Positions 1 through 8,345 of a DNA stretch of 64,000 nt are shown one piece after another. The stretch covers positions 1 to 64,000 of the forward strand of contig JAHHHW010000075.1 of the NCBI GenBank assembly GCA_019359115.1, given 5' to 3'. The notes beneath the pieces were generated by a model, which was not told the origin of the DNA, ran no database searches, and saw only the letters and a list, made by a program, of their open reading frames with translations. The translations under genes were made by a program, and so were the position numbers. This DNA is from Pelatocladus maniniholoensis HA4357-MV3. GTDB lineage: Bacteria > Cyanobacteriota > Cyanobacteriia > Cyanobacteriales > Nostocaceae. Each line of letters opens with the position of its first letter. Position 1 is the stretch's first letter.

Positions 1-37
1 CAATATTCGTTCTTTTCTTTCGACTGCATCTAAGCAT
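1..37 (-). CDS. Start of a probable outer-membrane usher gene (partial, cut by window edge)
   Basis: Only the first 12 codons are visible. An ATG on the minus strand at 37 follows an AGGAGA ribosome binding site about nine bases upstream, and lies 78 bases after the stop of the pilus chaperone gene. Chaperone-usher loci commonly run subunit, chaperone, usher in one direction, so an usher is the expected next gene. This is inferred from position; twelve residues cannot prove identity. Confidence 0.4.
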   Translation of the reverse strand, partial: MLRCSRKKRTNI

Positions 38-114
38 GGTCTTAATCTCCTGGAAGTGATAAGTAACGCATTACAAGGTAATGTCTCTGTTTTCCTTTCC
101 TCAAATACTACTAG

Positions 115-717
115 CTAGGCAGTTACTTTTAAAGTCCAATTCGCAATCGGGAGAACAGATGCTTGACCAGTGTTGCGAACTAACAACTTTATTTGGTTTT
201 TAGCTGGATCAAAGCTGCTACTATCCACAGTGAGTTGAGGAGATACCTTTCCTTTCCGTACATAAAAAGTAGACCCGACTTTTGCTCTGATCTTAACAGA
301 ATTACCGTTTTGATCAGTTGTTTTAATCTCCTTTAAATTTTCGGTAAAAACGACAACTCGATATTCTCCATCAGGAAGATTCGGAGGAAGTTGAGCTATT
401 AAACGTATGCGTCTGGTAGTAGCTGGTGGTACAACTAATTCACCCGGTGAAAATTGCAAATAAGGACTAAGGTCAGTGGGGCTAGAGGATAAAGTTTGAA
501 AACCTTGATCGCGGTTATAATTAAAAGGCTGAACATAAACACGAGCGCGAAAAGGTTCATCCGTAATATTTGTGACGTTAATGACTCCTTCGGCTTGATT
601 ACGATTTGCTTCCGCCTCTATTACCATTGGAGAAATTCTCACTTGTGCCTGAGCAGCACTGCTAGATAAGACTGCTGATAAAGTACAGATACTCAACAAA
701 ATAGCAGTACGAATCAT
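115..717 (-). CDS. Periplasmic pilus-assembly chaperone (PapD/CsuC-like)
   Basis: The 200-residue product starts with a signal peptide ending in an AQA cleavage site near residue 25. It continues as an immunoglobulin-like beta-sandwich typical of the PapD family: an N-terminal strand RISPMVIE, a central YRVVVFTE strand and a C-terminal NTGQASVLP segment. PapD-type chaperones hold pilin subunits in the periplasm and deliver them to an outer-membrane usher. The frame is open upstream to 783, but the ATG at 717 places the signal peptide at the N terminus, so it is preferred. The gene sits between a secreted subunit gene and a probable usher start, both on the same strand. Confidence 0.8.
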   Translation of the reverse strand: MIRTAILLSICTLSAVLSSSAAQAQVRISPMVIEAEANRNQAEGVINVTNITDEPFRARVYVQPFNYNRDQGFQTLSSSPTDLSPYLQFSPGELVVPPATTRRIRLIAQLPPNLPDGEYRVVVFTENLKEIKTTDQNGNSVKIRAKVGSTFYVRKGKVSPQLTVDSSSFDPAKNQIKLLVRNTGQASVLPIANWTLKVTA

Positions 718-802
718 TGATTTTTTTATATGAAAATTATTGTGAAAAACAGAGGTTTTTGCTAGTATAGATTTACGAATCATTTTTCCAAATTTGTGAA
801 CT

Positions 803-851
803 TTAAAAGCTAGGAAATGAGTTGATATTCATTTCCGGCTTTTTTTATTTT
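803..851. terminator. Stem-loop between pilus subunit and chaperone genes
   Basis: The inverted repeat GGAAATGA / TCATTTCC (about 812-834) is flanked by A-rich and T-rich tracts on both sides, so it could end transcription in either direction. On the minus strand it lies downstream of the subunit gene and before the chaperone gene. It might let most transcripts stop after the abundant subunit. Confidence 0.45.
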
Positions 852-863
852 GAAGGCTTAATA

Positions 864-894
864 GATCCCCAACTTCTTAAAGAAGTCGGGGATC
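864..894. repeat. Dispersed GATCCCC hairpin repeat (copy 1)
   Basis: Near-palindrome of the form GATCCCC-AACTTCTT-AAGAAGT-CGGGGATC. Related copies occur at 23015-23046, 38327-38358 and 58957-58988, all intergenic. A partial second arm (AGAAGTCGGG) follows at about 901. Confidence 0.8.
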
Positions 895-1028
895 TAAACA
901 AGAAGTCGGGTATCTGAACACCTGTAACTTGTCTAAATTAATTAGGACAGAGCAGACTTTGGCTATCAGCCAAGTTACAAGGTATGTGTTGTGAGATTTA
1001 GTCAGAAAACCCAAAAACTAGCGAAATT

Positions 1029-1505
1029 TTACGGTGTAACTGTCATATCAACAGTGAAAGCGTAGGTTCCTGCTGGTAAAGCAGCAGTATCAACTACATC
1101 CATGTTGACTGTTAAGGGGACAGCAAGGCCGGGAAGTACGATTCCTGGAGTAGAAGCACCTGCTGCATAAGCAACGTTAACCGCTCCTCCAATAGCAGTT
1201 GCAGTATAAGTTGGAGAAGTGAGACTTGGACCAGCAGTTTTGGTCACGCCAGTAATTGTAAGATTTCCAGTAGCACCAGTACATTGCACACTTGCGGAAC
1301 CAGGTGAACCACCCAACAAGCTGCTTAAAGAATATGGAGTTGGGTTAGCCAATGTACCAGAACCAGGACTACCAGAGAAAGAACATGCTGCGGTTACTGC
1401 TCCACCAAATGGTACATTTACTGTACCGCCAGCAAACGCTTTAGGAGCGATCGCAATACAACTTCCTAACACAAAAGCTGAAGCAATTACAATTTGACGA
1501 ATCAT
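1029..1505 (-). CDS. Secreted pilus subunit, spore coat protein U / CsuA-B-like
   Basis: The product is 158 residues with a signal peptide (hydrophobic AFVLGSCIAIA, cleavage near AFAGG) followed by a small Gly/Ala/Thr/Pro-rich beta domain. It has one cysteine pair (AACSFSG and VQCTG) and ends in a beta-strand motif, TYAFTVDMTVTP. This matches the spore coat U / Csu fimbrial subunit type. The chaperone gene follows downstream on the same strand. The ATG is preceded by GGAATT. Subunit sequence varies greatly within this family, so the assignment rests partly on context. Confidence 0.7.
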   Translation of the reverse strand: MIRQIVIASAFVLGSCIAIAPKAFAGGTVNVPFGGAVTAACSFSGSPGSGTLANPTPYSLSSLLGGSPGSASVQCTGATGNLTITGVTKTAGPSLTSPTYTATAIGGAVNVAYAAGASTPGIVLPGLAVPLTVNMDVVDTAALPAGTYAFTVDMTVTP

Positions 1506-1720
1506 TCCAAATTCCTAAAAAATAGTAAGTGAACTTTGGTTTGAGTCATCAACAGAAATTTATTTTGGTAGCGTGATAGTTAAGGTACAAAACAGGTAGA
1601 TTCCCCGATAAATATTTCATTCCTGTTGAGACCCGTGTTTTTTCAACACCATGTTTTTTATTGTGCTATTTAGAACTTCGTATAGCTTCAGGATTTATAC
1701 TGAAAAAAGTAAAAGGTGAT

Positions 1721-1833
1721 ATAGGATTCCTATTTGATTTTTGTTGGCGTATGCGCTTCAAAAATCAGTAAACTTTCTGTTCCTTGTTACCTGTCTTAAC
1801 GAGTAAGTTCACTAAATCAAATCGGGTTGCTAT
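1721..1833. mobile_element. MITE-like repeat family G, copy 1
   Basis: About 113 bp. The left end reads ATAGGATTCCTATTTGAT and the right end, read in reverse complement, AATAGCAACCCGATTTGA. Related copies are at 11445-11593 (reverse orientation) and 43906-44046. All three share GATTTTTGTTGGC near one end and CGAGTAAGTTCA (or a close variant) near the other. This copy ends 14 bases before the sixA ATG and may carry part of its promoter. Confidence 0.6.
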
Positions 1834-1847
1834 TAAAAACTAAAATA

Positions 1848-2342
1848 ATGGAAATATACTTAATTCGTCATGGCATTGCTGAAGCAGCAACCGACGATAT
1901 CAAAGACGAGGAAAGACAACTCACAAAAGAGGGGCGACAAAAAACAGAAAAAGTTGCTCGACGCTTCAAAAATTTGGGTTTGCACTTTGATTTAATACTG
2001 ACTAGTCCCTTCGTGAGAGCAAAACAAACAGCAGATATACTTATGGCAGCTCGACTGAGTTCGCAGATCGAAGAATGTACTCATCTAGTCCCTGATGGTC
2101 ATATCTACAGTTGGATTGTAAACTGGTTAGAACCAAAGAATTTTGCACCAAATACCCAATTGGCTTTGGTTGGACACGAACCGTGTTTGAGCCATTGGGC
2201 AGAAATTATCGTTTGGGGGGAAGTCAAAGAACGTTTGGCGCTGAAAAAAGCGGGTATGATCGGGATAAAGGTACCAGAAACAGGCTCTGTTTTGGGTCGT
2301 GGTCAGATGTTTTGGTTGACGCCACCCAAATACTTGCTCTAA
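1848..2342 (+). CDS. sixA: Phosphohistidine phosphatase SixA
   Basis: The product has 164 residues and belongs to the histidine phosphatase (phosphoglycerate mutase-like) superfamily. The catalytic RHG motif (LIRHGIAEA) is at residues 6-8, the second Arg is in TSPFVRAKQTA, and the second catalytic His is in VGHEPCLSHW. SixA removes phosphate from phosphohistidine, as known for the ArcB phosphotransfer domain. The ATG at 1848 is chosen over an in-frame TTG at 1827 because the protein normally begins directly at the beta-strand before RHG, and the TTG lies inside a mobile repeat. It is transcribed toward gltA. Confidence 0.85.
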   Translation: MEIYLIRHGIAEAATDDIKDEERQLTKEGRQKTEKVARRFKNLGLHFDLILTSPFVRAKQTADILMAARLSSQIEECTHLVPDGHIYSWIVNWLEPKNFAPNTQLALVGHEPCLSHWAEIIVWGEVKERLALKKAGMIGIKVPETGSVLGRGQMFWLTPPKYLL

Positions 2343-2455
2343 CAGTTTTTCCACAATTTCGTTAAAGAATTTGTGCGACCAGGAATACTGTTATGGCAAT
2401 AATTATTTCTGGTAAGTTAGCCTGGTCAAATCTTTAAAAATCAGATGGTGTTGCC

Positions 2456-3592
2456 ATGATGGTGTGCGAATACAGGCCTGGTTTGGAAGGCATTCCTGCT
2501 GCCCAATCAAGTATTAGCTTTGTTGATGGGCAAAAGGGATTACTAGAATATCGTGGCATCCGGATTGAGGAACTAGCAGAAAAAAGTAAATTTCTGGAAA
2601 CTGCTTATCTTTTGATCTGGGGTGAATTACCCACAGTAGAAGAATTAGCAGCATTTGAGGATGAAGTTCACCATCATCGGCGGATTAAATACCGCATTCG
2701 CGACATGATGAAATCCTTTCCAGAAAGCGGCCACCCCATGGATGCTCTACAAGCCTCTGCTGCTGCTTTAGGCTTGTTTTATTCACGTCGTGATTTGGAT
2801 AATCCGGTTTATATCCGGGATGCAGTAGTTCGGTTGCTAGCAACTATTCCCACAATGGTAGCAGCGTTCCAGTTGATGCGAAAAGGAAACGACCCAGTAC
2901 GTCCGAAAGATAATTTGGACTACGCTGCGAACTTTTTGTATATGCTCAATGAAAAAGAACCAGATCCACTAGCAGCAAGAATTTTTGATGTCTGCTTGAT
3001 ATTACATGCAGAGCATACAATGAATGCTTCTACATTTAGTGCTAGGGTGACGGCTTCTACCTTGACAGATCCCTATGCAGTCGTCGCCAGTGCCGTTGGA
3101 ACCTTGGGAGGCCCGTTGCATGGCGGTGCTAACGAAGAAGTAATTCAAATGCTAGAAGAAATTGGCTCTGTAGACAATGTACGTCCTTATATAGATGATC
3201 GGCTACAACGTAAAGCCAAAATCATGGGTTTTGGACATCGTGTCTATAAAGTCAAAGATCCACGCGCTACAATTTTGCAAAACTTAGCAGAAAAGCTGTT
3301 TGCGAAATTTGGCAACGATAAATTCTATGACATTGCTCAAGAGATGGAGCGAGTGGTAGAGGAAAAATTGGGTAACAAAGGAATTTATCCCAATGTTGAC
3401 TTTTATTCTGGTTTAGTGTATAGAAAACTGGGTATTCCCACAGACTTGTTCACACCAATATTTGCGATCGCTCGTGTCGCTGGTTGGTTAGCACATTGGA
3501 AAGAACAACTCGCAGAAAACCGGATATTCCGACCCACTCAGGTGTATAACGGTCAGTACGACATTCCTTACACACCGATAGAGAAACGATAG
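2456..3592 (+). CDS. gltA: Citrate synthase
   Basis: This 378-residue enzyme condenses acetyl-CoA with oxaloacetate at the entry of the TCA branch that supplies 2-oxoglutarate for nitrogen assimilation. Three catalytic sites are visible: His in LHAEHTMNAS (about 183-187), His in GGPLHGGANE (about 221) and Asp in NVDFYSG (about 314). The CoA/citrate-binding loop GFGHRVYK is near 257. The length fits the short type II-like bacterial form. The start MMVCEYRPGLEGIPA is typical for cyanobacteria. It lies directly upstream of the ndh run, separated by 312 bp with a repeat. Confidence 0.96.
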   Translation: MMVCEYRPGLEGIPAAQSSISFVDGQKGLLEYRGIRIEELAEKSKFLETAYLLIWGELPTVEELAAFEDEVHHHRRIKYRIRDMMKSFPESGHPMDALQASAAALGLFYSRRDLDNPVYIRDAVVRLLATIPTMVAAFQLMRKGNDPVRPKDNLDYAANFLYMLNEKEPDPLAARIFDVCLILHAEHTMNASTFSARVTASTLTDPYAVVASAVGTLGGPLHGGANEEVIQMLEEIGSVDNVRPYIDDRLQRKAKIMGFGHRVYKVKDPRATILQNLAEKLFAKFGNDKFYDIAQEMERVVEEKLGNKGIYPNVDFYSGLVYRKLGIPTDLFTPIFAIARVAGWLAHWKEQLAENRIFRPTQVYNGQYDIPYTPIEKR

Positions 3593-3904
3593 GGGAAAGG
3601 GGACAAGGGATAGGGGATAGGGGACAAGGAAGCAGGGAGACAAAGAAGATAACCAATGCCCAATGCCACATGCCCAATCCCCAATCCCCGATCCCCTATC
3701 CCTCAATTCTTACCATAAGTAGAAACTCTACATCTAGCTGATCGAGGTAAAACCCATCCAACGATATACTAGGCATGGACATTGCAAAAAATCTTAAATT
3801 TTTGCCAAGTTTATGCAGTGTTTATCGATGGATAAATTTACAGTTATTAACAAGTGTAGATAGTTGTAAACGACCATGAATTAGTGACTTGAAGAGCAAC
3901 AAAC
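3593..3904. other. Intergenic region gltA-ndhA with short G-rich/C-rich repeats
   Basis: 312 bases without a gene. The first 120 hold degenerate heptamers (GGGATAG, GGGACAAG) followed by their complement (CCCCTATCC), able to form a long imperfect hairpin that could end gltA transcripts. The remainder is AT-rich and should carry the ndhA promoter; no clear -35/-10 pair was picked out. Confidence 0.6.
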
Positions 3905-5023
3905 ATGAATTCAGGAATTGATCTGCAAGGAACTTTTATTCAATCTCTCACAGAGTTGGGAGTACCCGGAGACTTAGCCAAAGCAATTTGGATGCCACTG
4001 CCAATGATTTTGATGATTATTGGTGCAACAGTGGGTGTTCTAACCTGTGTTTGGCTTGAGCGGAAGATTTCAGCAGCAGCACAGCAGCGGATTGGTCCTG
4101 AATACATTGGTCCTTTAGGTTTGCTGGCTCCTGTAGCGGATGGTCTGAAGCTCGTATTTAAAGAAGATGTAGTGCCAGGCAAATCCGACCCCCTGTTATT
4201 TACCCTGGGTCCGATTATCGTTACAATTCCGGTTTTTCTGTCCTATCTCATCGTGCCATTTGGACAGAATATACTCATTACGGATCTTAGCATCGGGGTT
4301 TTCTTGTGGATTGCCTTGTCTAGCGTTGCCCCAATTGGCTTGTTGATGGCAGGCTACGCATCCAACAATAAATACTCCCTTTTGGGTGGACTGCGTGCAG
4401 CAGCACAATCGATTAGTTACGAAATTCCTTTGGCACTGGCGGTACTAGCGATCGCCATGATGTCCAACAGCCTCAGCACAGTTGATATTGTCAACCAACA
4501 ATCTGGCTACGGTATCTTGGGATGGAACATCTGGCGACAACCAGTCGGTTTCCTCATCTTTTGGATCGCAGCCTTAGCCGAATGTGAGCGATTACCTTTT
4601 GACTTACCAGAAGCAGAAGAAGAAATAGTAGCAGGTTATCAGACAGAGTACTCTGGCATGAAGTTTGCTCTGTTCTACCTAAGTTCTTACGTCAACCTCG
4701 TACTCTCAGCACTTCTGGTATCGGTTTTATACTTGGGTGGTTGGGATTTTCCCATTCCTATCAGCACATTAGCTAGTTGGTTTGGAGTTAGTGAAGCCAA
4801 TCCGGTGTTGCAAGTAGTCACCGCTTCATTGGGTATCACTATGACCATTCTTAAAGCCTACTTCTTAGTATTTTTAGCCATCCTATTACGTTGGACTGTA
4901 CCCCGTGTTCGCATTGACCAACTACTAGATTTGGGATGGAAGTTTTTATTACCAGTCGGTTTAGTAAATTTACTATTAACCGCAGCTCTGAAGCTAGCTT
5001 TTCCCGTCGCCTTCGGCGGGTAA
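3905..5023 (+). CDS. ndhA: NDH-1 (NADPH/plastoquinone dehydrogenase) subunit 1
   Basis: The product has 372 residues with about eight membrane helices and belongs to the NuoH/ND1 family. Signature segments are [24 protein letters not shown] (family signature 1, about residues 41-63) and the conserved loop [22 protein letters not shown] (about 232-253), which lines the quinone-access channel. The subunit sits in the thylakoid membrane arm of NDH-1, which serves respiration and cyclic electron flow around photosystem I. It is the first gene of ndhA-ndhI-ndhG-ndhE. Confidence 0.96.
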   Translation: MNSGIDLQGTFIQSLTELGVPGDLAKAIWMPLPMILMIIGATVGVLTCVWLERKISAAAQQRIGPEYIGPLGLLAPVADGLKLVFKEDVVPGKSDPLLFTLGPIIVTIPVFLSYLIVPFGQNILITDLSIGVFLWIALSSVAPIGLLMAGYASNNKYSLLGGLRAAAQSISYEIPLALAVLAIAMMSNSLSTVDIVNQQSGYGILGWNIWRQPVGFLIFWIAALAECERLPFDLPEAEEEIVAGYQTEYSGMKFALFYLSSYVNLVLSALLVSVLYLGGWDFPIPISTLASWFGVSEANPVLQVVTASLGITMTILKAYFLVFLAILLRWTVPRVRIDQLLDLGWKFLLPVGLVNLLLTAALKLAFPVAFGG

Positions 5024-5090
5024 TGAGTAATGGGTAATGGGTAATGGGTAACAAACTATTACCCATTACCCATTACCAATCACCAATCAC
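5023..5090. repeat. Heptanucleotide repeat hairpin between ndhA and ndhI
   Basis: Tandem TAATGGG heptamers are followed by their complement (ATTACCC), giving a long stem-loop. Similar heptamer blocks fill the ndhI-ndhG gap (5698-5760) and, in weaker form, the ndhG-ndhE gap (6405-6455). Short tandem heptamers are typical of heterocystous cyanobacteria. Confidence 0.85.
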
Positions 5091-5121
5091 CTGTCATCCC
5101 AAAGAAGAGAGAAACACAATT

Positions 5122-5700
5122 ATGCTAAAGTTCCTTAAACAAGTTGGTGATTACGCCAAGGAAGCAGTAGAAGCAGGGCGTTACATTGGTCAGGGACTTG
5201 CTGTTACCTTTGACCACATGCGCCGACGTCCAGTCACTGTACAGTATCCTTACGAAAAATTGGTTCCCAGTGAAAGGTTTCGCGGTAGGATTCACTTTGA
5301 GTTTGATAAGTGTATTTCCTGCGAGGTTTGTGTGCGGGTTTGTCCAATTAACTTACCTGTAGTGGATTGGGAATTTGACAAAACCAGCAAAAAGAAAAAG
5401 CTCAAGCACTACAGTATTGACTTTGGTGTTTGTATCTTTTGTGGTAATTGTGTGGAATATTGTCCAACAAACTGTCTATCTATGACAGAAGAGTACGAAC
5501 TTTCCACTTACGACCGCCACGAATTGAACTACGATAACGTAGCGCTGGGTCGTCTCCCCTACAAAGTCACAAATGACCCAATGGTAACTCCACTACGTGA
5601 ATTAGTTTACCTGCCCAAGGGAGTTATGGACCCCCACGATTTACCAGCAAATGCACCTCGTGCAGGTTCACACCCTGAAGATCTCGTAGAGAAAGGGTAA
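5122..5700 (+). CDS. ndhI: NDH-1 subunit I, two [4Fe-4S] ferredoxin-type protein
   Basis: The product has 192 residues. Two CxxCxxCxxxCP clusters bind the N6a/N6b-type iron-sulfur centres: [12 protein letters not shown] (about 64-75) and [12 protein letters not shown] (about 104-115). They pass electrons toward the quinone site formed with NdhA. The open frame extends upstream to 5044, but that extension encodes the repeat, and the ATG at 5122 ([14 protein letters not shown]) is the family start. An AAGAAGAGAG purine-rich site precedes it. Confidence 0.95.
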   Translation: MLKFLKQVGDYAKEAVEAGRYIGQGLAVTFDHMRRRPVTVQYPYEKLVPSERFRGRIHFEFDKCISCEVCVRVCPINLPVVDWEFDKTSKKKKLKHYSIDFGVCIFCGNCVEYCPTNCLSMTEEYELSTYDRHELNYDNVALGRLPYKVTNDPMVTPLRELVYLPKGVMDPHDLPANAPRAGSHPEDLVEKG

Positions 5701-5760
5701 TAGGTAATGGGTAATGAGTAATAGCAATTACCAATTACCAGTTACCATTTACCAACTATC
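5698..5760. repeat. Heptanucleotide repeats between ndhI and ndhG
   Basis: TAATAGG / TAATGGG / TAATGAG heptamers followed by the complementary CAATTAC / CAGTTAC series, forming an imperfect hairpin inside the operon. Confidence 0.8.
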
Positions 5761-5796
5761 ATTGACCAATTATTCAGATATCAAAGGACAAAAAAA

Positions 5797-6405
5797 GTGA
5801 ATATAGCCGAAGGAGTACAAGTTGTTTCGTTTGGCATACTGGCTGCAATGATGATTGGAGCAGCACTGGGTGTAGTGCTGTTCTCTAACGTTGTTCATTC
5901 TGCCTTTATGCTGGGCGGTGTTTTTGCCAGTATAGCTGGGTTGTACCTATTGCTAAATGCTGATTTTGTAGCAGCAGCGCAATTATTAATTTATGTTGGT
6001 GCGGTGAACGTGCTAATTTTATTTGCCATTATGTTGGTAAATAAGCGACAGAATTTTGTTCCTTTCCCCACTGCTTGGGTGCGTAAAGCCCTGACAGCTG
6101 TGGTAAGTGTAGGACTATTTGCACTGTTGAGTACGATGGTATTAGCAACACCTTGGTCGTATTCCACTGCTACTCCTGTAGGCAACACCATAGTTGCCAT
6201 TGGTCAGCATTTCTTTAGTGACTTTTTACTACCGTTTGAAGTCGCTTCTATCTTGTTATTAATGGCAATGGTAGGCGCAATTATTTTGGCACGTCGCGAA
6301 TATTTGCCAGAGCAAGACGTCTCATCTGATTTGCCACAAACAGTTTTGACATTGCCAGAACGCCCCAGAGAATTGATATCAGCTGGCAGCGACAAGGAAC
6401 AATGA
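5797..6405 (+). CDS. ndhG: NDH-1 subunit 6
   Basis: The product has 202 residues with five predicted membrane helices (first at about 8-28, last at about 145-165) and matches the NuoJ/ND6 family. LLIYVGAVNVLILFAIML is the conserved third helix region with its pi-bulge glycine. It forms part of the proton-translocating membrane arm. It starts with GTG at 5797; AAAGGACA upstream is the likely ribosome binding site. The C-terminal 40 residues are hydrophilic. Confidence 0.94.
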   Translation: MNIAEGVQVVSFGILAAMMIGAALGVVLFSNVVHSAFMLGGVFASIAGLYLLLNADFVAAAQLLIYVGAVNVLILFAIMLVNKRQNFVPFPTAWVRKALTAVVSVGLFALLSTMVLATPWSYSTATPVGNTIVAIGQHFFSDFLLPFEVASILLLMAMVGAIILARREYLPEQDVSSDLPQTVLTLPERPRELISAGSDKEQ

Positions 6406-6495
6406 ACAGTTAACAGTTACCAGAAAAACCATGATTGATAACTGATAACTGAATAACTCACAACTAAAAAACATTAGTAGAAGTTACGAAGATTT

Positions 6496-6801
6496 ATGCA
6501 ACTCCAGTACTTTTTGTTACTAGCAGCAGCATTGTTTTGCATTGGCATTTATGGTTTGATTACCAGCCGCAACGCTGTGCGAGTATTAATGTCGATTGAA
6601 TTGCTGCTTAATGCTGTGAACTTAAACTTAATGGCTTTTTCTAACTTCCTAGACCCAACAGGGATTAAGGGTCAGGTTTTTACTGTGTTTGTCATCACTG
6701 TAGCGGCAGCAGAAGCGGCGGTAGGTCTGGCGATCGTACTGGCCATCTATCGCAACCGTGATACTGTCGATATGGAGCAGTTTAATCTCCTCAAATGGTA
6801 A
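6496..6801 (+). CDS. ndhE: NDH-1 subunit 4L
   Basis: The product has 101 residues with three membrane helices and belongs to the NuoK/ND4L family. The conserved membrane glutamate lies in [15 protein letters not shown] (about 32-46), and a second is in the third helix [14 protein letters not shown] (about 70-83). Its stop is four bases before the GTG start of the NAD kinase gene, so the two are probably co-transcribed and coupled. Confidence 0.95.
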   Translation: MQLQYFLLLAAALFCIGIYGLITSRNAVRVLMSIELLLNAVNLNLMAFSNFLDPTGIKGQVFTVFVITVAAAEAAVGLAIVLAIYRNRDTVDMEQFNLLKW

Positions 6802-6805
6802 TGCT

Positions 6806-7729
6806 GTGGACCTTAAAAAGGTAATTATTGCTTATAAAGCAAGAGATGCCCAAAGTAAGCGCTGGGCAGAAATTTGTGCAAAGCAACTAGAAAATCACCA
6901 ATGTCAGGTATTAATGGGGCCAAGCGGGGCTAAGGATAATCCTTATCCAGTATTTTTGGCTTCGGCTGGACAACCAATTGACCTGGCATTGATACTTGGT
7001 GGTGACGGTACTGTTTTAACTGGCGCCAGACATTTAGCCCCAGCTGGCGTACCCATTTTAGGAGTAAATGTGGGTGGTCACTTGGGGTTTTTAACTGAGT
7101 CAGTAGAAGAATTTCAGGATACGGAAAAAGTTTGGGAACGGCTGTTGGAAGATCGTTATGCTATCCAACGCCGAATGATGGTGCAAGCAGCAGTTTATGA
7201 AGGCCATGGTAGCAATTTAGAACCTGTAAGTGAACGCTACTTGGCTTTGAATGAAATGTGTGTCAAACCAGCTTCTGCCGATCGCATGATTACTTCTATT
7301 CTGGAAATGGAAATTGACGGCGAGGTGGTAGATCAATATGTAGGAGATGGATTAATAGTTTCCACGCCTACAGGTTCTACTGGTTATACCGTTTCTGCTG
7401 GTGGTCCAATTGTACATGATGGTATGGAAGCACTCACTGTCAGTCCCATTTGTCCGATGAGTCTTTCTAATCGCCCCTTCGTCTTACCCCCTGGTTCAGT
7501 TGTCAGTATTTGGCCATTGGGTGATTACGATTTGAGTACCAAACTATGGATGGATGGGGTGTTAGCTACTTCGATTTGGCCCGGACATCGGGTTGACGTA
7601 CGAATGGCTGAGTGTCGAGCTAAGTTTATCATTTTACGGGAAAACAACTCCTATTACCAGACGCTACGAGAAAAGTTATTGTGGGCAGGGACAAGGGTTC
7701 GCTACAACACTACTAATCATACTAATTAG
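6806..7729 (+). CDS. NAD kinase
   Basis: The product has 307 residues. It phosphorylates NAD to NADP using ATP. The GGDGT motif (LGGDGTVLTGARH) is at about residues 63-70, and the substrate segment TPTGSTGYTVSAGGP at about 187-201. An NEMCVK motif lies between. The GTG at 6806, four bases after the ndhE stop, gives the usual cyanobacterial N terminus (VDLKKVIIAYKARDAQ). The longer frame from 6758 would run inside ndhE. Cyanobacteria usually have two NAD kinases; this one travels with the NDH-1 genes. Confidence 0.93.
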   Translation: MDLKKVIIAYKARDAQSKRWAEICAKQLENHQCQVLMGPSGAKDNPYPVFLASAGQPIDLALILGGDGTVLTGARHLAPAGVPILGVNVGGHLGFLTESVEEFQDTEKVWERLLEDRYAIQRRMMVQAAVYEGHGSNLEPVSERYLALNEMCVKPASADRMITSILEMEIDGEVVDQYVGDGLIVSTPTGSTGYTVSAGGPIVHDGMEALTVSPICPMSLSNRPFVLPPGSVVSIWPLGDYDLSTKLWMDGVLATSIWPGHRVDVRMAECRAKFIILRENNSYYQTLREKLLWAGTRVRYNTTNHTN

Positions 7730-7890
7730 ACTTCTTGCACAAGTTGAGTCAGACAATTTTGGATTTTAGATTACCCTGCGGGTAGACACGGAGTGGCTAC
7801 TTGCAGAAGCGTCTATGGATTTTGGATCAACTCCTGGATTTATCCGCTTTCTTGTACTATCAAGGAATCATTGGTCAATTTGAGAAATTA

Positions 7891-7933
7891 AGGGTTAAAG
7901 GGGTGATCTTTTCCATTTCCTTTTAACCCTTTT
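7891..7933 (+). terminator. Probable terminator of the NAD kinase transcript
   Basis: GGGTTAAAGG pairs with CCTTTTAACCC (one bulge) and is followed by TTTTATTA, 160 bases after the stop codon. Confidence 0.6.
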
Positions 7934-8151
7934 ATTAGCTATACGTTCAGCTTAATAGTAGTAATTATTATTTAGCTCTAGTAAACTCGACTCACAGCTA
8001 GTTCTTATTAGGCACAAAAATTTCAGAGTTTGTACTTAAAAATAGGCTCTTTTTTATAACTAGCAACTTGGGTTAGTAGATACAGTTTCATTTATTGATG
8101 AGTACTGTGCAGGATACCAAGATTTGTCTCGGTGAGGTAATCATACTATTA

Positions 8152-8329
8152 ACCCACATTCCGCACTTCAAAATGTATTATCTTAATTTTCAAGAATTAT
8201 TCCTAATAATGGTCAAACCGTTAAGTATTAATATTTAAATTCATTGAGAATTGGTGTTGTTCATTTAACCATTGTTAGTGAGATTTTGGAAATCTACGGA
8301 CATTACACGATGAAGTGCGGAAAGTCGGT
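8152..8329. mobile_element. 178-bp MITE (family H) with 19-bp inverted ends
   Basis: The terminal repeats 8152-8170 and 8329-8311 (reverse complement) match at 17 of 19 positions; the inner ten bases, CCGCACTTCA, are identical. The element is bounded on both sides by ATTA (8148-8151 and 8330-8333), a plausible 4-bp target duplication. No coding capacity is visible. It ends 16 bases from the selO stop. The rest of the 7730-8345 gap shows no gene. Confidence 0.7.
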
Positions 8330-8345
8330 ATTAAATAAATTAAAT

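Noticed and set aside
1219-1497. 92-codon plus-strand frame
   Set aside because: Lies antisense inside the pilus subunit gene, whose signal peptide and family pattern are clear; the frame is a by-product of its Gly/Thr/Pro-rich codons.
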